Origin: Diphasiastrum complanatum
Taxonomy: Eukaryota > Streptophyta > Lycopodiopsida > Lycopodiales > Lycopodiaceae
Length of the DNA: 64,000 nucleotides
Reading direction: 5' to 3'
Assembly: GCA_029204225.1 (NCBI GenBank)
Contig: MU831553.1
Location: 124,001 to 188,000, forward strand
Shown one piece after another: positions 47,708 through 59,650 of this stretch. The position numbers were made by a program, and so were the translations under genes. The notes below the pieces were generated by a model. The model had not been told where the DNA came from and ran no database searches. It saw only the letters and a list, made by a program, of their open reading frames with translations. Each line of letters opens with the position of its first letter. Positions within the stretch are counted from its first letter, which is position 1.

Positions 47708-49640
47708 GTGTATTACATCTACGAATCTTTCTCATGTAATGCATGCCAAGAACGTACTCTCAAGCAACTTGAACAGAAGTGTTTAGAGCGTGCACAGCGT
47801 TTAGAAGCATATAGGAAGTCTAGAGATTTGTATTTGCAGAATTTGCAAAATTCACCAGTTAGAGCAAGATTAACACCTGAAGCGTTTAATGATCTTCTAC
47901 ACGCTACTACAGCATTTGTAGATTTATTTGAGGAAAGATCCGTTGAAACACCAAGTTCTACAGATTCACTTGAATCAGATTTGTCTGATTCTACTTCCGA
48001 ACCAAGTTTAGAATCTTTGTCTGAGCGAAGTTTAGATTCAGATCCTCCAAGTTCATCTAGTTCACTACCATCTATTAATATGGATAATCCAGCGCCACCC
48101 ACATCTACAAAAATCTGATACAATTTTTTTAAGGGATCATCTTCTGAAGATGCGGATAGTTATTTGTCGCAATTTAAATCCATTACCATAGCAAATAAAG
48201 AGCATACGGATGAGGATAAAGTTAGAATTTTGCCAAGTCTTCTAGGAAGCAGGCTAGGATTTGGTACAGTCAATTAGTACCGGAAACAGTTAATACTTGG
48301 AACGCTTTAAAAGCAACATTCCTTAAACAGTTTAGGGAGATAGGATATTCCGCTAGATTGTTGGCTCAGCTTAACTTTGTTAAGAAAAAGCCAAAGGAAT
48401 CACTTAAAAAATATACTCGTAGGATTAATAATTTAATAGGAAAGTTAGGAGCCCAGTATCCAGTTCCTATGCAAAATGAATGGTTCTTGGGTGGTTTGCC
48501 TAAGAAAATGGATCGATATTGTCGACAGGGTCTGATGACTTCTTTGGAAGATGTCATTGCCTCTGCTGAGAATTACGAAACTTCCCGAATTTCTCGCAGA
48601 CGGAGAAATAAAAGAAAAAGTAGTAAAAAGCACAAATTTAAACGAACAGAAGAATCTGAAACATCTACTGAGTCTGAATCAGAATCTGATTCAGTGGATG
48701 GCGAAGAATCCTCTGAGTATTCATCTTATTCTTCTTCATCAGAAGAAGAATCTTCTTATAGGAAATCCAAAAATAGGAATTCAAATAGAAAGAAAAGAAT
48801 GGAGAAATCCGAAAAGATGGATCCATTAAGGAAAAGTGTTGAGATGTTAACAAGAGAAATGAGTGACTTCAAAGTCCAGATATCTGATGTTAAAGCCAAG
48901 TGAAAGAAAACGAAGCCTAACGCCAATGTTTGGTGTATCGCTTGTGGGAAGGAAGGTCATTCTAAGACCAACTGTCCCAGTTTACAAACTAATTATTTAG
49001 AAGAGGAACTATTCCTCTGTCCGATTAATAATCATGAGGAGGTAGCTTATACTGCAACTCCTACTAACCAAAAAACTATGATATCGAAACAACGTACTGG
49101 TCAACAGTACACTATTTTGCGAAGGGGCGGAACATGAGATTCCACTCCACCGACCAGAGTAAGGGGTTTGTGCTACAATTGCGGAGCCCCTTGGTCACTA
49201 TTCGCCTGATTGTCCTGAGCCCAGGAGATCAGCAGGATATGTGCCGCTCTGTGCTAACTGTAAAGGCAAAGGGCACGTCACAGCTGAATGTCCTCAGCCA
49301 CAACAGCCACGGTCTAGACCAAGGTTCGTAAACTCACCTAGGGAAGACGACCTTCGGCCATCTAAGACTAACACTGACATGATAGTTCAGAGGATAGAAA
49401 TAGAATCTGAATTATTAGATCAAGATCATCAATGGCCAGATTTAGAGAAAAAAATAAATAAAGTAACTACAAGAAGTAATAAAGATTCGTTAACACTTAA
49501 AGGTAAGAAGAAAACTAAGGCGAAAATTGCAAAAAACGCGACAGAAAAAGCAAAGTTCGCAGAACAGTTAATAAAAATTCCTAGTCTAATGGAAAACATT
49601 ATGATGTTGATATTAGTTCAGAAGCTAAGAAGCTTTTAGA
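47708..49640 (+). pseudogene. Gypsy Gag with three zinc knuckles, broken
   Basis: The N-terminal part (47708-48118) has LKQLEQKCLERAQRLEAYRK and an acidic Ser-rich end. The Gag core follows in pieces: GSSSEDADSYLSQFKSITIA, a frame break near 48270, then NTWNALKATFLKQFREIGYS and KPKESLKKYTRRINNLIGKL. Next is a Ser/Glu/Lys-rich region to TGA 48901. Three nucleocapsid knuckles follow: CIACGKEGHSKTNC (48938), CYNCGAPW then HYSPDC after a one-base shift (about 49170-49215), and CANCKGKGHVTAEC (about 49250). The frame ends at about 49640. Confidence 0.85.
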
Positions 49641-49899
49641 CGAAAAAACTAGACAAGTTAAGAAAGTGACATTTTCAGATCCAGTTATAAGTAGCGAGAT
49701 ACCTAGAGATCTGTCACCACTTAGAAACCGTTCTTATAATATTGTAGAATTTCTAGAATGCCTAATATAACCTTTAAACAGTTATTAGACGATAACCAAT
49801 ATTATAAGAAAGAAATTAAGCAATTCTTGCAAAATAAAAAGAGAAGAAAAACAAAGTTACCAGTAATTAACTTAGGATTAGTTAATTACGGTGATGAAG
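49641..49899 (+). other. Gag-Pol linker, broken
   Basis: Lys/Glu-rich coding-like text in several frames (for example NITFKQLLDDNQYYKKEIKQ). No catalytic motif. It joins the end of Gag to the first protease-like domain. Confidence 0.45.
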
Positions 49900-50252
49900 G
49901 CCAACCAGAGATTTAGATAGTAATTAATGGCTGCATCTTAGATAATGTACCCATAGATTCCGGATCTAGGGAAAATATAATGACTGAAGAAACAGCATAT
50001 GAATTAGGCATTCATCATAGAATAGCACCCACTTTAAGACATTTAAGGTTAGCCGATGCAACTAGAAGATCACCAATAGGAGAACTATCTCAGGTCACAG
50101 TTTATATTGGAGACCATAAGTTTCTTATGGATTTTATAATATTAAAAACTACGAGACAATCGTCATATAAAGTGTTATTAGGATGACCATGGCTCTATCA
50201 GGCCGATGTTATAACCCACTGGAAGAAAAAGGAGATTACCTTCAGAGTCCAG
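49900..50252 (+). pseudogene. Gypsy protease-like domain 1
   Basis: The active site reads PIDSGSRENIM at about 49950-49982. HLRLADATRRSPIGELSQVT, LMDFIILK and YKVLLG, TGA, PWLYQADVITHWKKK follow. The TGA at 50184-50186 stands where Arg is usual in this motif, consistent with CGA decay, and a TAG at about 49915 precedes it. It is in the same frame as domain 2, which begins some 200 bases downstream. Confidence 0.8.
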
Positions 50253-50850
50253 ATGGAGACACCGACAGGAAAAAGTCATAAAAGAATTTCCATATCATGG
50301 GAAAAAGATAAGTACAAAGGCGAGACACCTACATCTTCCTCGAGCTATACTTTGGAGGAAGAAGGGCTTCAGTCAGTAGGGACTGAGGAAGGGGAGAGGT
50401 TAGTCACACTAAGTATACCTGCATACAGTAATAGAGTAGAATATATAGATAGAGGAGATTGTGGAGTTCCAAAGATTAGTGCGATCATAGGAGATCCGAC
50501 TATAGATAGAATACTAATAGACTCAGGATCCAGTATCAATCTAGTAACGAAAACAATGGTTAAAGAATTAGGATTAGAGAACCAGATACAGCCTATCACT
50601 TATCACGAAATCCATTTAGCGGACGCGACTAAATGTATACCAGTAGGTGAGCTAAGAGGTATTAACGTAATTATAGAGACAAAGACGTTTGTTATGAATT
50701 TCCTTGTCATAGATCCAATAGATACACCACCTTATTCGATATTATTTGGAATACCATGGTTATATCAAACAGATGCTATTATAAATTGGTCTACCAAACA
50801 GGTATTTTTTCCAGTCATTCTCACAGCCAGTCCAATAGGGGGTCACCTTT
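50253..50850 (+). pseudogene. Gypsy protease-like domain 2
   Basis: A second, intact aspartic-protease-like domain: RILIDSGSSINLVTKTMVKE at about 50503-50562, then EIHLADATKCIPVGELRGIN, VMNFLVIDPIDTPPYSILFG and IPWLYQTDAIINWSTK. It aligns block by block with domain 1 (DSGS, LADAT, P-GEL, F-M-F, PWLYQ-D-I--W). The frame runs on into RT without interruption. Which of the two would be the processing enzyme is unknown; both keep DSGS. Confidence 0.85.
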
Positions 50851-51812
50851 TGAGATGGGGTGAGCAGTTAGCTAGACCTGCTGAATCATGGATCAATTTC
50901 ATAGAATGTTATGAGATTGATAAGGAAGAAGAAATACCAATAACATCCGAGTCAAGAGAAGTTCTAGGTGGAACCAGAGCAAGTCTGACCCAGGGGATGG
51001 TAGATAAAACAGATTATGTAGAAATAGAAATTAATAAAGGTAAGACTTTGAATCTATATAAACACCAATCGGACCAAGAACGTGAAGAGTATATATTGCT
51101 TCTTCAAAAATACCAAAACATGTTTGCTTGGTTGATGGATGATTTAATAGGAATACCAGTTAAATGGGACGAACATAGAATAGATCTCATTCAGGGAAGA
51201 ATACCTGTTAGACAACGTCAATATAGATTGAATCCAAAGTACTCCTTATTAGTAAAAGATGAATTAGATAGATGTCTTAGAGCGGGTATTATATATCTCG
51301 TTCTAAGTAGTGAGTGGGTATCACTAATAGTTATAGTACCTAAGAAGAAGACGGGCAAGATTAGAGTTTGTCAGGATTTTAGGAAACTAAATGTTGCTAT
51401 AGCAAATGATTATCATCCTCTGCCGTATACAAATACCATTCTTGACCAAGTAGCTGGTCATGAATGTTATAGTTTTTTAGATGGATTCTCAGGTTATAAC
51501 CAAGTTTTTATAAAAGAGGAAGATAGATCCACAACAACTTTCACCACTGATTGGGGGACGTACGCATATACGCGAATGCCCTTTGGTCTTTGTAATGCAC
51601 CTGCCACATTCCAACGTATGATGACAAATATTTTTCAAAAAAATTTAAGAAAGTTTTTAGAAAATTTTATGGATGACTTTTGTGTCTATTCATCAACTAA
51701 AAACCATTTAGATGCATTAGAGAAAACATTGAGAAGATGTCAAGAGACATCTCTTAAACTGCATCTAGCTAAGTGTTACTTTGATGAGGGAAGGAATCCT
51801 TTTAGGACATAA
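50851..51812 (+). pseudogene. Gypsy reverse transcriptase
   Basis: The protease 2 frame continues to 51812. RT motifs in order: KWDEHRIDLIQGRIPVRQRQ, WVSLIVIVPKKKTGKIRVCQ, DFRKLNVAIANDYHPLPYTN, CYSFLDGFSGYNQVFI with the first catalytic Asp, TRMPFGLCNAPATFQRMMTN, and ENFMDDFCVYS, the catalytic box as FMDD. After KLHLAKCYF a frameshift occurs near 51780, and the connection continues as GILLGHKISKDGIQADIEKV, then ELRGFLGHVGYYQRIIKDY to 52107. The RT core itself is intact. Confidence 0.92.
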
Positions 51813-52084
51813 AATTTCAAAGGATGGTATACAAGCCGACATCGAAAAAGTAAAAATAATTTTAGAATTATTAGAACCAACCAATTTAAGAGAGCTTAGA
51901 GGTTTTCTAGGTCATGTAGGTTACTATCAGAGGATAATTAAAGATTATGCTATAATAGTAACTCCTTTAACAAGTTTATTAAAAAAATCTGTTGAGTACC
52001 ATTGGACACAAGACCATCAGAAAGCTTTTGATCAATTGAAACAATCATTACAAAAGCCACTGGGGTTAGACCTCCAAATTGGGC

Positions 52085-52480
52085 TAAAAAGTTTCATGTA
52101 TATGTAGACACATCATTGTTTGCAATAGGTGTGGTTCTTAGTTAGAAAGATGACCAAAATATAGATTATCCAATTTACTATGCGGGAAGGCAACTTGCTG
52201 CATCATAAAAGAATTATTCCGCTATATAGCGAGAAGCATTAGAGATGATTTATTGAGTAAAGAAATTTAGACATTACCTTCTAGGATACCCTTTTGTTTT
52301 TCATGTAGATCACTACGCATTAAAACATTTAGTGAATAAAACTGATCTTTCGGGTAGAATAGCTAGATGGGTATTATTATTAGATGAGTTTAATTATGAA
52401 GTAGAATTAAGAAGAGGCAAGGATCATCAAAATGCTAATTACATATCCCGCCTCCAAACAAAAAACCAATTAGAACCTAT
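52085..52480 (+). pseudogene. Gypsy RNase H, multiple stops
   Basis: Reads VYVDTSLFAIGVVLS, stop, KDDQNIDYPIYYAGRQLAAS, stop, KNYSAI, stop, REALEMIY, stop, VKKFRHYLLGYPFVFHVDHY, then ALKHLVNK. The catalytic Asp, Glu and Asp positions are recognisable. Four stops within about 130 bases make this the most damaged part of pol. Confidence 0.85.
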
Positions 52481-53744
52481 TTTTGATGAATTTTCAGATG
52501 AACATATAATGAGTATTCAATCAGAAACATCAATTTATAGGGACGTTATTAATTTTTTACAGGACCGGATATATCCTGAACATTTTAATAAACAGCAAAA
52601 AATTGTTTTTCTTTCTAAGGTAGGACCTTACATGATTGTAAATAGTATATTGTATAAATTAGGAGCTGACGATAGTCTCCGCCGATGTTTAGAACCAATC
52701 GAGACGACCACTGTAATAAGTGCATTACATGAGGAAGATTCGGGGGGTCATTATGCTCTTAAAAACATTGCAAAAAAGATTTTTAATCCTAAATATTGGT
52801 GGCCTACCGTCTACAGAGATGTTAAAATTTTCATCAAAAAATGTGATGCATGCCAGAGGATGGGGAAACCCAGCTTTGCAACACATTGGCCACTTACTCC
52901 AATTATCCCCTTAGCACCTTTTGAGAAGTGGGGGATAGATTTTGTAGGACCTATCAAACCGACCATGCGTAAAACTCGTCGTCGTTACATACTCATTGCC
53001 ACGGACTATGCTACCAAGATGGTAGAGGTCGAAGCCACAATTAAGAACGATGCTAAGACTGTAGCAAAGGTTTTACTCCAAAACATTATCACGCGATATG
53101 GTTGTCCCTTAGAACTCGTTAGCGATAGGAAAACCCATTTCCTTAATCAGACCATTGAAGCCATGTTGTCATATTTTTCTATTACACATCGCCAAACCAC
53201 TCCATATAATCCAAAAGCAAATGGGCTTACGGAGCGGGCAAATGGAATTCTATGTAAAATTTTGAATAGAGTAACGGAAACACATTCTTCTGATTGGGAT
53301 CAGAAGTTACCATCTGTCTTATGGGCATATAGAACTGCTGAAAAGATTACAACTAGGCAGACTCCATACTATCTTGTGTATGGAATGCATCCCATACTAC
53401 CGATAGAATTCGAAGTTCCGACATTTCGCATTAGTAATGAAGAGCAAATGGATGAACACGATAGTCTCCGGGAGCGGATGATTTCTTTGACGCAACTGGA
53501 AGAGGATCGTCGTCTTTCATTAATCGAGACTGAACGAGTTCAGAGTAAAAGAAAAGAAAATTTTGACCAATCCATTAAGAAAATAAAAATTAAACAAGGG
53601 GACTATGTGCTTCTGTATGATAACAGACACATGTTGTTTCCAAGAAAATTACATACCAGATGGATGGGACCGTATAAAGTTATAGAAGTTTTTAATAATG
53701 GATCACTTCAATTAGCTGATCTCCAAGGACAGACACTTGAGTAA
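52481..53744 (+). pseudogene. Gypsy integrase, intact frame, no chromodomain
   Basis: The open frame 52332-53744 is unbroken. The zinc finger is HEEDSGGHYALKNIAKKIF with WWPTVYRDV and KKCDACQRMGKP (HHCC). The core triad is present in KWGIDFVGPIKPT, LELVSDRKTHFLN and PKANGLTERANGI. The C-terminal GPY/F module reads TRWMGPYKVIEVFNNGSLQL, and the frame ends shortly after. There is no chromodomain, placing the element with the Athila/Tat side of gypsy. The domain could be functional, but its parent polyprotein is broken. Confidence 0.92.
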
Positions 53745-54356
53745 ATGGTTCAAGGGTGAAGCGCTACTATGACTAATGTCTGATACATCAGTTTTTTAAG
53801 GCCGTCATTTTTTGTCCAATTATTATTATTATTTTATTTATTTATTTATTTTTACCGAAGTTTACATTTCTTGCAAAAATGCCGAAGTATGCTACAATTG
53901 TTTGTATTGCGAAAAAGCCGAGACCTTTGCTACATTTATATTTTGCAAAAAACCCGACACTATATTGGAATATGGTGTATTTAGTGAGTTCACCAATACG
54001 GAAACTGTGACACTTACCTTCGCATTTTTCGGGATTTTACCTTCTGACACCTTTGCATTTTTCGCATTTTGACGAAGGAAGAAATAAGCTTACCAGCGAA
54101 GCATTCCTGCATTTTGTTTATTTATTTATTTTTGTTTTTTGGACTAGACACTTTATTATTTAGTATGTACCTTCAAAATGAAGGACACGCTTCCATTTAA
54201 TCGTAGTCCAATCCGCCAAAATATCATCAATACGCCTAAAACCCCAAACACTTCAGTTGTTGTCGCTACCATTTTCCATCACTCTTGCTCTCCGAAATTG
54301 CGAATTAATGCGATCAAGCTCTTGTCTGCCATCGCTCATTTACATTTGCAAGCACT
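53745..54356 (+). other. Spacer between pol and post-pol frame
   Basis: AT-rich (TTATTTATTTATTT at 53835-53855 and again near 54118) with TTTGCATTTTTCGCATTTT-type words. No coding motif. A promoter or splice acceptor for the downstream frame could lie here but none is evident. Confidence 0.4.
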
Positions 54357-57300
54357 ATGGCGATCATATTCAAGACACACCCAAAGCCAGTGTTACCAAT
54401 CTTACAACCACTAGCTATTCACGCGCGAATTGAAGGTCTTCTTCAATTCAATCCATCAGTTATTCTTACTGATCTTTGTTATGAGCTGATCCGCAACTTG
54501 GGCGAAACAGAAGAAGGACATATTTCCACAACTGTCTGCAATCAAGAGATTATAATCACAGAGGGGTTTTACTGTCGTGCCTTAGGATTGCCTATGGACG
54601 GCAGTATGCCAGTTACCAAACCAGATTTCATTGTGGAGAGTGGAGTTTTTCAAGAAAGAGCTTATCTTGAGAAACGAGGATACAAACTCTCTTACATTAG
54701 AGACCCCAATCTCAAGAGCTTCGTTCGATTTACTCTTGTTTCTATCTTTCTACCGGAGCAAGAGTACACAATTTCAAATACCAATATGGGATACCTGCTG
54801 AGAGCCTTAAATGGAGAGCAGATTGCCTTCGGACAGATTGCTTTTAAGCAATTCTGTAAATTAATAAAAGTAAATCAGTTCTCCAGACTGGGTCAGCAGA
54901 TGGGCATCTTATGCATGCATGCAAGTGTGCTGACAGTGCAGGAGGATATCAGGATTGCACCAGTATTACCAGGGCTAGCGCCATCAATTGAGACGGAATC
55001 CCAAATGCAGACATCAAAGGCAACCACTATAGCAGCCACAACATCATCATCAAGTCAAGGGAGCTCGGTGATGATGTCTTCGCCATCATCCCAGTATACA
55101 CCATTGATCAGTCCAGAAGGAAATAACAACGTGGAAGAAGAGGCAGAGAACATTGCTGATCAAGGCAAAATCAGGCTGAAATACCACAAGAACCAGAACC
55201 ACAAGGAGCAGAGCAACTTTCTAAGGACCAGCAAGGCAGTGAAAGCGACGTCGAGGAACCAATCCTCGATGCCGAGTCATATCAATAGGTTTTTGGAATA
55301 CTACTGCCAGATATTCGGGCAGCTATACAACACCTTGCCAGCTTGGAAAAGGTATCCATGAAGCTGGGGTCCAAGTATGAAAGAGTCCGAGCAGACCTCA
55401 CCCAAACAGATGCAGAGCTGAGCAAAACTAAGGCTCAGCTGGCCTATAGAAATGAGGATCTCAAAGCAGCCAATCCGGAGCTGAGCAGGAAAGAGACAGA
55501 GCCGGAAGAAGCAAAAGGAAGGCAGGATGCCACACTTGAAGTGTTGGAAGAGATGCAGGAGCAGTCCAACACTTTCGAAAATGAGAACATCCTTCTCAAA
55601 CAACAACTTCAGACCCTGCAGGTTTCCTTGCAGGAAGAAAGACGAGCACGAGCCACTCTTCAAAGTAGCAATGCGGAACTGAGCAATGAACTCAGTAGTG
55701 CTCAGGAGTCAATTGCCCAACTGCAAAATTATGCACAGATGCTAAAGAAAGGCAATCAGATATACAAAAAACAGGCCGAAGAGGCAATACTCTGGTGAAT
55801 TAGCGCCGAAGTCACACTCGGTGCCTGCGTATCTCATGGAAGATACCGAATTGATCCAGTAGCATGGAAGGGAATCCAGGAGCGGATGATCCAGACCTTC
55901 TAGATTCAATATCTGCAGCCGCAGATGATTGCCTATGAGAAGCTGAAGGAAGAACTAGAAGAGGCCAGATTCCAATCAGACCAAATGCAGATATTTGATG
56001 CGGAAAAACCTGGACAAGGACAAGATCAGGAGATGCAAATAGATGAGCCAGCATCAGTAATGTTAGAAAAGGCCATCCAAATAGATATCAGCAGCAACCA
56101 AGTCCAAAAAACTCAAGAAACACAGACTGAAATCATGGAGGCTACAGAGGTACAAGCTGCTGAAGACCAACCTGGGACATTAAGCGTCATTCCATACCAA
56201 GCCCAGGCGTCACCAAGTGCAGTAGTTACGAAGAAAAACAAGATTGTCTACTCATTACTAAGGTCAGAATTTCAGACATTTCATCAAGAACTAACATTTT
56301 TTATTCCACCTTTTTGTAGTCCAGAACTCCAATGGAGGATGGATTACCTTTTTTTACCTAAACTTTTTGGTTACACAAAGGAACAATGGAAAAACCCTTG
56401 GACCTTTTCTAATATAAATACTTTATGGTCTAGACTAACTATACATCAAAAAGGAATTCTCGCCCTTGCCATTGTCCGAAACAAGTTCAATGTGCAAACT
56501 AAGTATATTCATGTGATCGCAAGATCCTTGTATATATACATCTTAGAATACCTAAGGACATTTGAGAATAATATTTTTCCAGCATTGGATGAGTACTTAA
56601 ATAAGTTAGAACCAATTAACATTTTTGATGTGAAAAAAGTTGTTACTAACTCTAAATCTATTTCTTCTCGAGTTACTCACCAATTACTATTCCCTGATTT
56701 GTGGGAAATCTACACAGATTGGGCAGCTAACTACTCTTGTTATTTGGAGGAAGTAAAAACAAATAATATACTTCGCTCCACTAACCCAGTAACTAGACCA
56801 TACTACACTTACAACCATGTAGATATTGCTTTGCTCATTTCTTATGCCCTCCTATCTGTTCAACAACTGTATATTAAAGTGAAATTTCCCGAATATACAT
56901 ATGTTGCACTTTCACTAATTGTCCCTTCTGTCGAGATGTCTGAAATCCTGACCGAGGATAGTTGGTATACACATCTTGTAAATAATACATTAATTGATAA
57001 CCCCTTGCACCAATCGGCAATCAAGGAATGGGTGGTTATCCAAATTTATCATTTCAAGAAGACTATAACCAGAAGAATAACTATTTCCTGGCAACAAAAG
57101 GGCTGACATTGGAACAGGAAAACGAAGAGAATGAAGCCCGAGCCAAGGCAATTTTCCACAGCAAGCCAGCTAGCCGAAAGCGACAAAGAAGGATGGAAAT
57201 CAGATTGTTGGCGAGCCGCTGCACAATTGAGGAAGGGGATATGTGGAGACTTATGATTTCACATTATCCGAGTTATGTCATATATTGTAAAAATTTTTAA
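54357..57300 (+). pseudogene. Large post-pol reading frame, ~980 codons, unrecognised
   Basis: It starts at ATG 54357 (MAIIFKTHPKPVLPILQPLA). A globular N-terminal part of about 200 residues (TVCNQEIIITEGFYCRALGL, YLEKRGYKLSYIRDPNLKSF) leads into a Ser/Thr/Gln-rich linker. A frameshift near 55165 leads into an acidic stretch (EQLSKDQQGSESDVEEPILD) with TAG 55286. Next is a long coiled-coil region (about 55343-55795, then 55925-55990) with TGA 55796 and TAG 55901. A second globular domain (about 56240-57010, LRSEFQTFHQELTFFIPPFC, YIHVIARSLYIYILEYLRTF) ends with a frameshift near 57020 into a basic end (RKRQRRMEIRLLASR). No signal peptide or clear membrane anchor is seen, so env-like identity is not supported. 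Confidence 0.65.
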
Positions 57301-57339
57301 TTTCCATATACATAAAATGTGCTATAGTGCCTAAATACA

Positions 57340-58264
57340 TGTAAAGGCCTATTTCGCACTTTGTAAATTCATATTTTAGGTAGAAGTTGCGACGTTCTAA
57401 AGAGACGCAATAGAAGTCCAAAACCGACATTTAATGGTTCATAAACGACATTGAGGCCGGTGATCATTCCTATAAGGTCAACACTTCGTGCCATTGTACT
57501 GACACATTTCTACGCAGAGCTGAGTATCAATAGAGAGAAGAGCGAGTTCCTATAGCTTGAGCATTCTTTTCCTTCTGCTATCTTTCACAAAATTACTTCT
57601 TATCATATGTGCGAACACACTCTGTATGATCTGTGGATGATTGTGATACTGTTCTGTTTGCATCACACACATTTCTTATATTATACTGAATTTCAGTTAC
57701 TCTAACATGGATTTTCAGGCGACACCAACAAGTAACAATTCTAACTAATGTGTGCAGGGTATTAGCCGAAGCTGTTAAGCATCATTTCTTAGCAGACCTT
57801 GTTTCATTTCTGAATGAGCTATGTGTTCAGATAACAGGATTGTTTGAAGCTCTGTTTTGCTTGCTTTCTACGATAAAGACTAATCATCTGTGTTTGATTA
57901 AGAAAAATCCTTATCTAATGTGATTCTGCTTACTGAATCTAATTGCCAGTTGCTATCAGTTTTGACTATTTCCTTGATGTCTGAAGAGCTTGAAAGATAA
58001 AGTAACCCTTACATTTACAAAGCTTGACCAAAACATTTCATTATTGGTGTTTCTGGATGCCAATTTACCCAAATATCTTTGGATAACCAGTTATGTTGCT
58101 GTAGTATTCGTTGTGAATTTTATACATACCAGTCCGTTTACCATCATATATACATTTACCATGCAAAAGATGAGATTATTCTCTCTCTCTTGGGAAACGA
58201 TCAAACCTTTTATATTACATAATTCATCATTTTTGTGGAAATCTATAACGACTAGGCCACCACA
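57340..58264 (+). repeat. 3' LTR of large gypsy element
   Basis: It is collinear with 46741-47654 from TGTAAAGG to CCACCACA. No polypurine tract immediately precedes 57340. A purine-rich GAGGAAGGGGATA followed by TGTGG sits at 57229-57245, so the true LTR may start about 98 bases earlier, with the 5' LTR truncated by that amount. The flanks (TAACA left, ACAGT right) do not form a clean target duplication. The right flank is family B sequence. Confidence 0.88.
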
Positions 58265-59560
58265 ACAGTTACGCTGCCAACAACAACATCAGCAAGATCG
58301 ACAGCCAAGGTCACAAGTCAAATATAAAAAGACAAGGCTAAAGAAGACAAATGGGTAATCCGAAGAGATTCAATCAGAAGAAGTATTCCAGTCATGACGA
58401 AGATCCTTCAGAAAAGGGAAACACAAGCATTGGAAAATCAGTCTCCTTCTTCAACCACCCTCTTGCCATACTTCTGCGCCCATTCTCATGTCTATCGTCC
58501 ACACCATCTACCGTTGTCACCACCACCCTCCCTTCCATTTGTTTGTTTATCATCAGTTTACTGTTCTTTTGAGAAATTCTCAGTTTTTGATAGTCTTACC
58601 GAAGCAGCTGATAGATCATTGCAAGTGTCTTGCGGAGACCAACTACCACCTATATTGGTTGTTCAGCCGAAAAAGACCTACAAAAGCAGGCGAAGCAGCT
58701 AGACGAACTAAAGAGGAAGATCCAAGAAGCTGAGGAGGAAAGGACAAAACTTAAGCAACAGATGAGTCAGACCAACCTTGATCAAAAGAAACTCTCTGGA
58801 GCAATGATAGTTGAATCCCCTCCTATGAAGTCCAAAGAATCCAAAAGTAACGGATCAAAAGAAAGAGCTACAGAAAATGAAAGATGAATACAACCGTGAA
58901 CCTGCAAACAAAGTGAGCTCCTCACCCAGCAAGTGGTGGTTAAAGCTCGACATTGCAAAGCTGGATGCAACTGTAGAACTATCAGTTCCTTCACCCTACC
59001 ACCAAGCCTTCATCGTGTTTCCTTACCGTTACCAAACCGTTCATCGAAAACTGTTCCTACCACCAATTTTTTATGAATCCATCCGCTTGAGAATAATAAC
59101 CAAAGTTTGTGCAACCTGCAGATCAAAGGTTTTCCTTGAGACTAGAACTTCAACTGAGAGAATAACCACGGAAACACCCAGAGTAAAATGGAGGATACAG
59201 ACCTCCCAGAAGATAGAATCTGCCAAGAAACCAGAGATGAAACCGTCAATGGCAGATACAAGTGACAAAACAAAGAGACACATGGAAAGCACTCGAGCAT
59301 GCAAGTTGTGAAGCTGCTGAGGGCTCTCCAATTCTGAGAATGTCAACCGATTGCAGCAATTAGACATTCTGGTTAAACTGTGACAATTCGTGAAAAACAG
59401 TTTTTGTGATAAAGACTGGCGACAATAAGCACTTGATTTTATGTAAGCGAACGAGGATCTACGCTTTTCCAAGTGACGATCGAAGATGCCAATGCAAAGG
59501 GGAACGACATCTTCCAATATGAGTTGCAGTGGGTCCTGCAACACATTAGGGGTGGGATGA
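58265..59560 (+). mobile_element. Family B gypsy 3' end, copy c
   Basis: It begins inside family B sequence (GTTACGCTGCCAACAACAAC) directly at the end of the gypsy LTR and matches copy d (62168-63465) throughout. Readable pieces are a Ser/Pro/Thr linker, SLTEAADRSLQVSCGDQLPP, and a coil (about 58680-58800: QKQAKQLDELKRKIQEAEEE, then KLKQQMSQTNLDQKKLSGAM). Decayed sequence follows up to the polypurine run AGGGGTGGGATGA. The coil matches the post-pol region of copy b. Confidence 0.7.
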
Positions 59561-59650
59561 TGTTGGCTGATTCTGATGAATCCCCAAGATACTTGGATAG
59601 AGCAACTCAAGAGCACCTCTCACCTTAGACCGAGGAGGTCTCTGAGAAGA
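59561..59650 (+). repeat. Family B LTR start, copy c, cut
   Basis: TGTTGGCTGATTCTGATGAA continues as in copies a and d through GACCGAGGAGGTCTCTGAGA, then breaks off into G-rich sequence at about 59650. Confidence 0.65.

Noticed and set aside
47719-48123. Minus-strand 134-codon frame
   Set aside because: It is the antisense of the acidic Ser-rich Gag N-terminus; the plus strand fits the element's order.
54357-57300. Envelope protein identity for the post-pol frame
   Set aside because: No signal peptide, no clear membrane anchor and no cleavage-type motif are visible, so the position alone does not justify the name.
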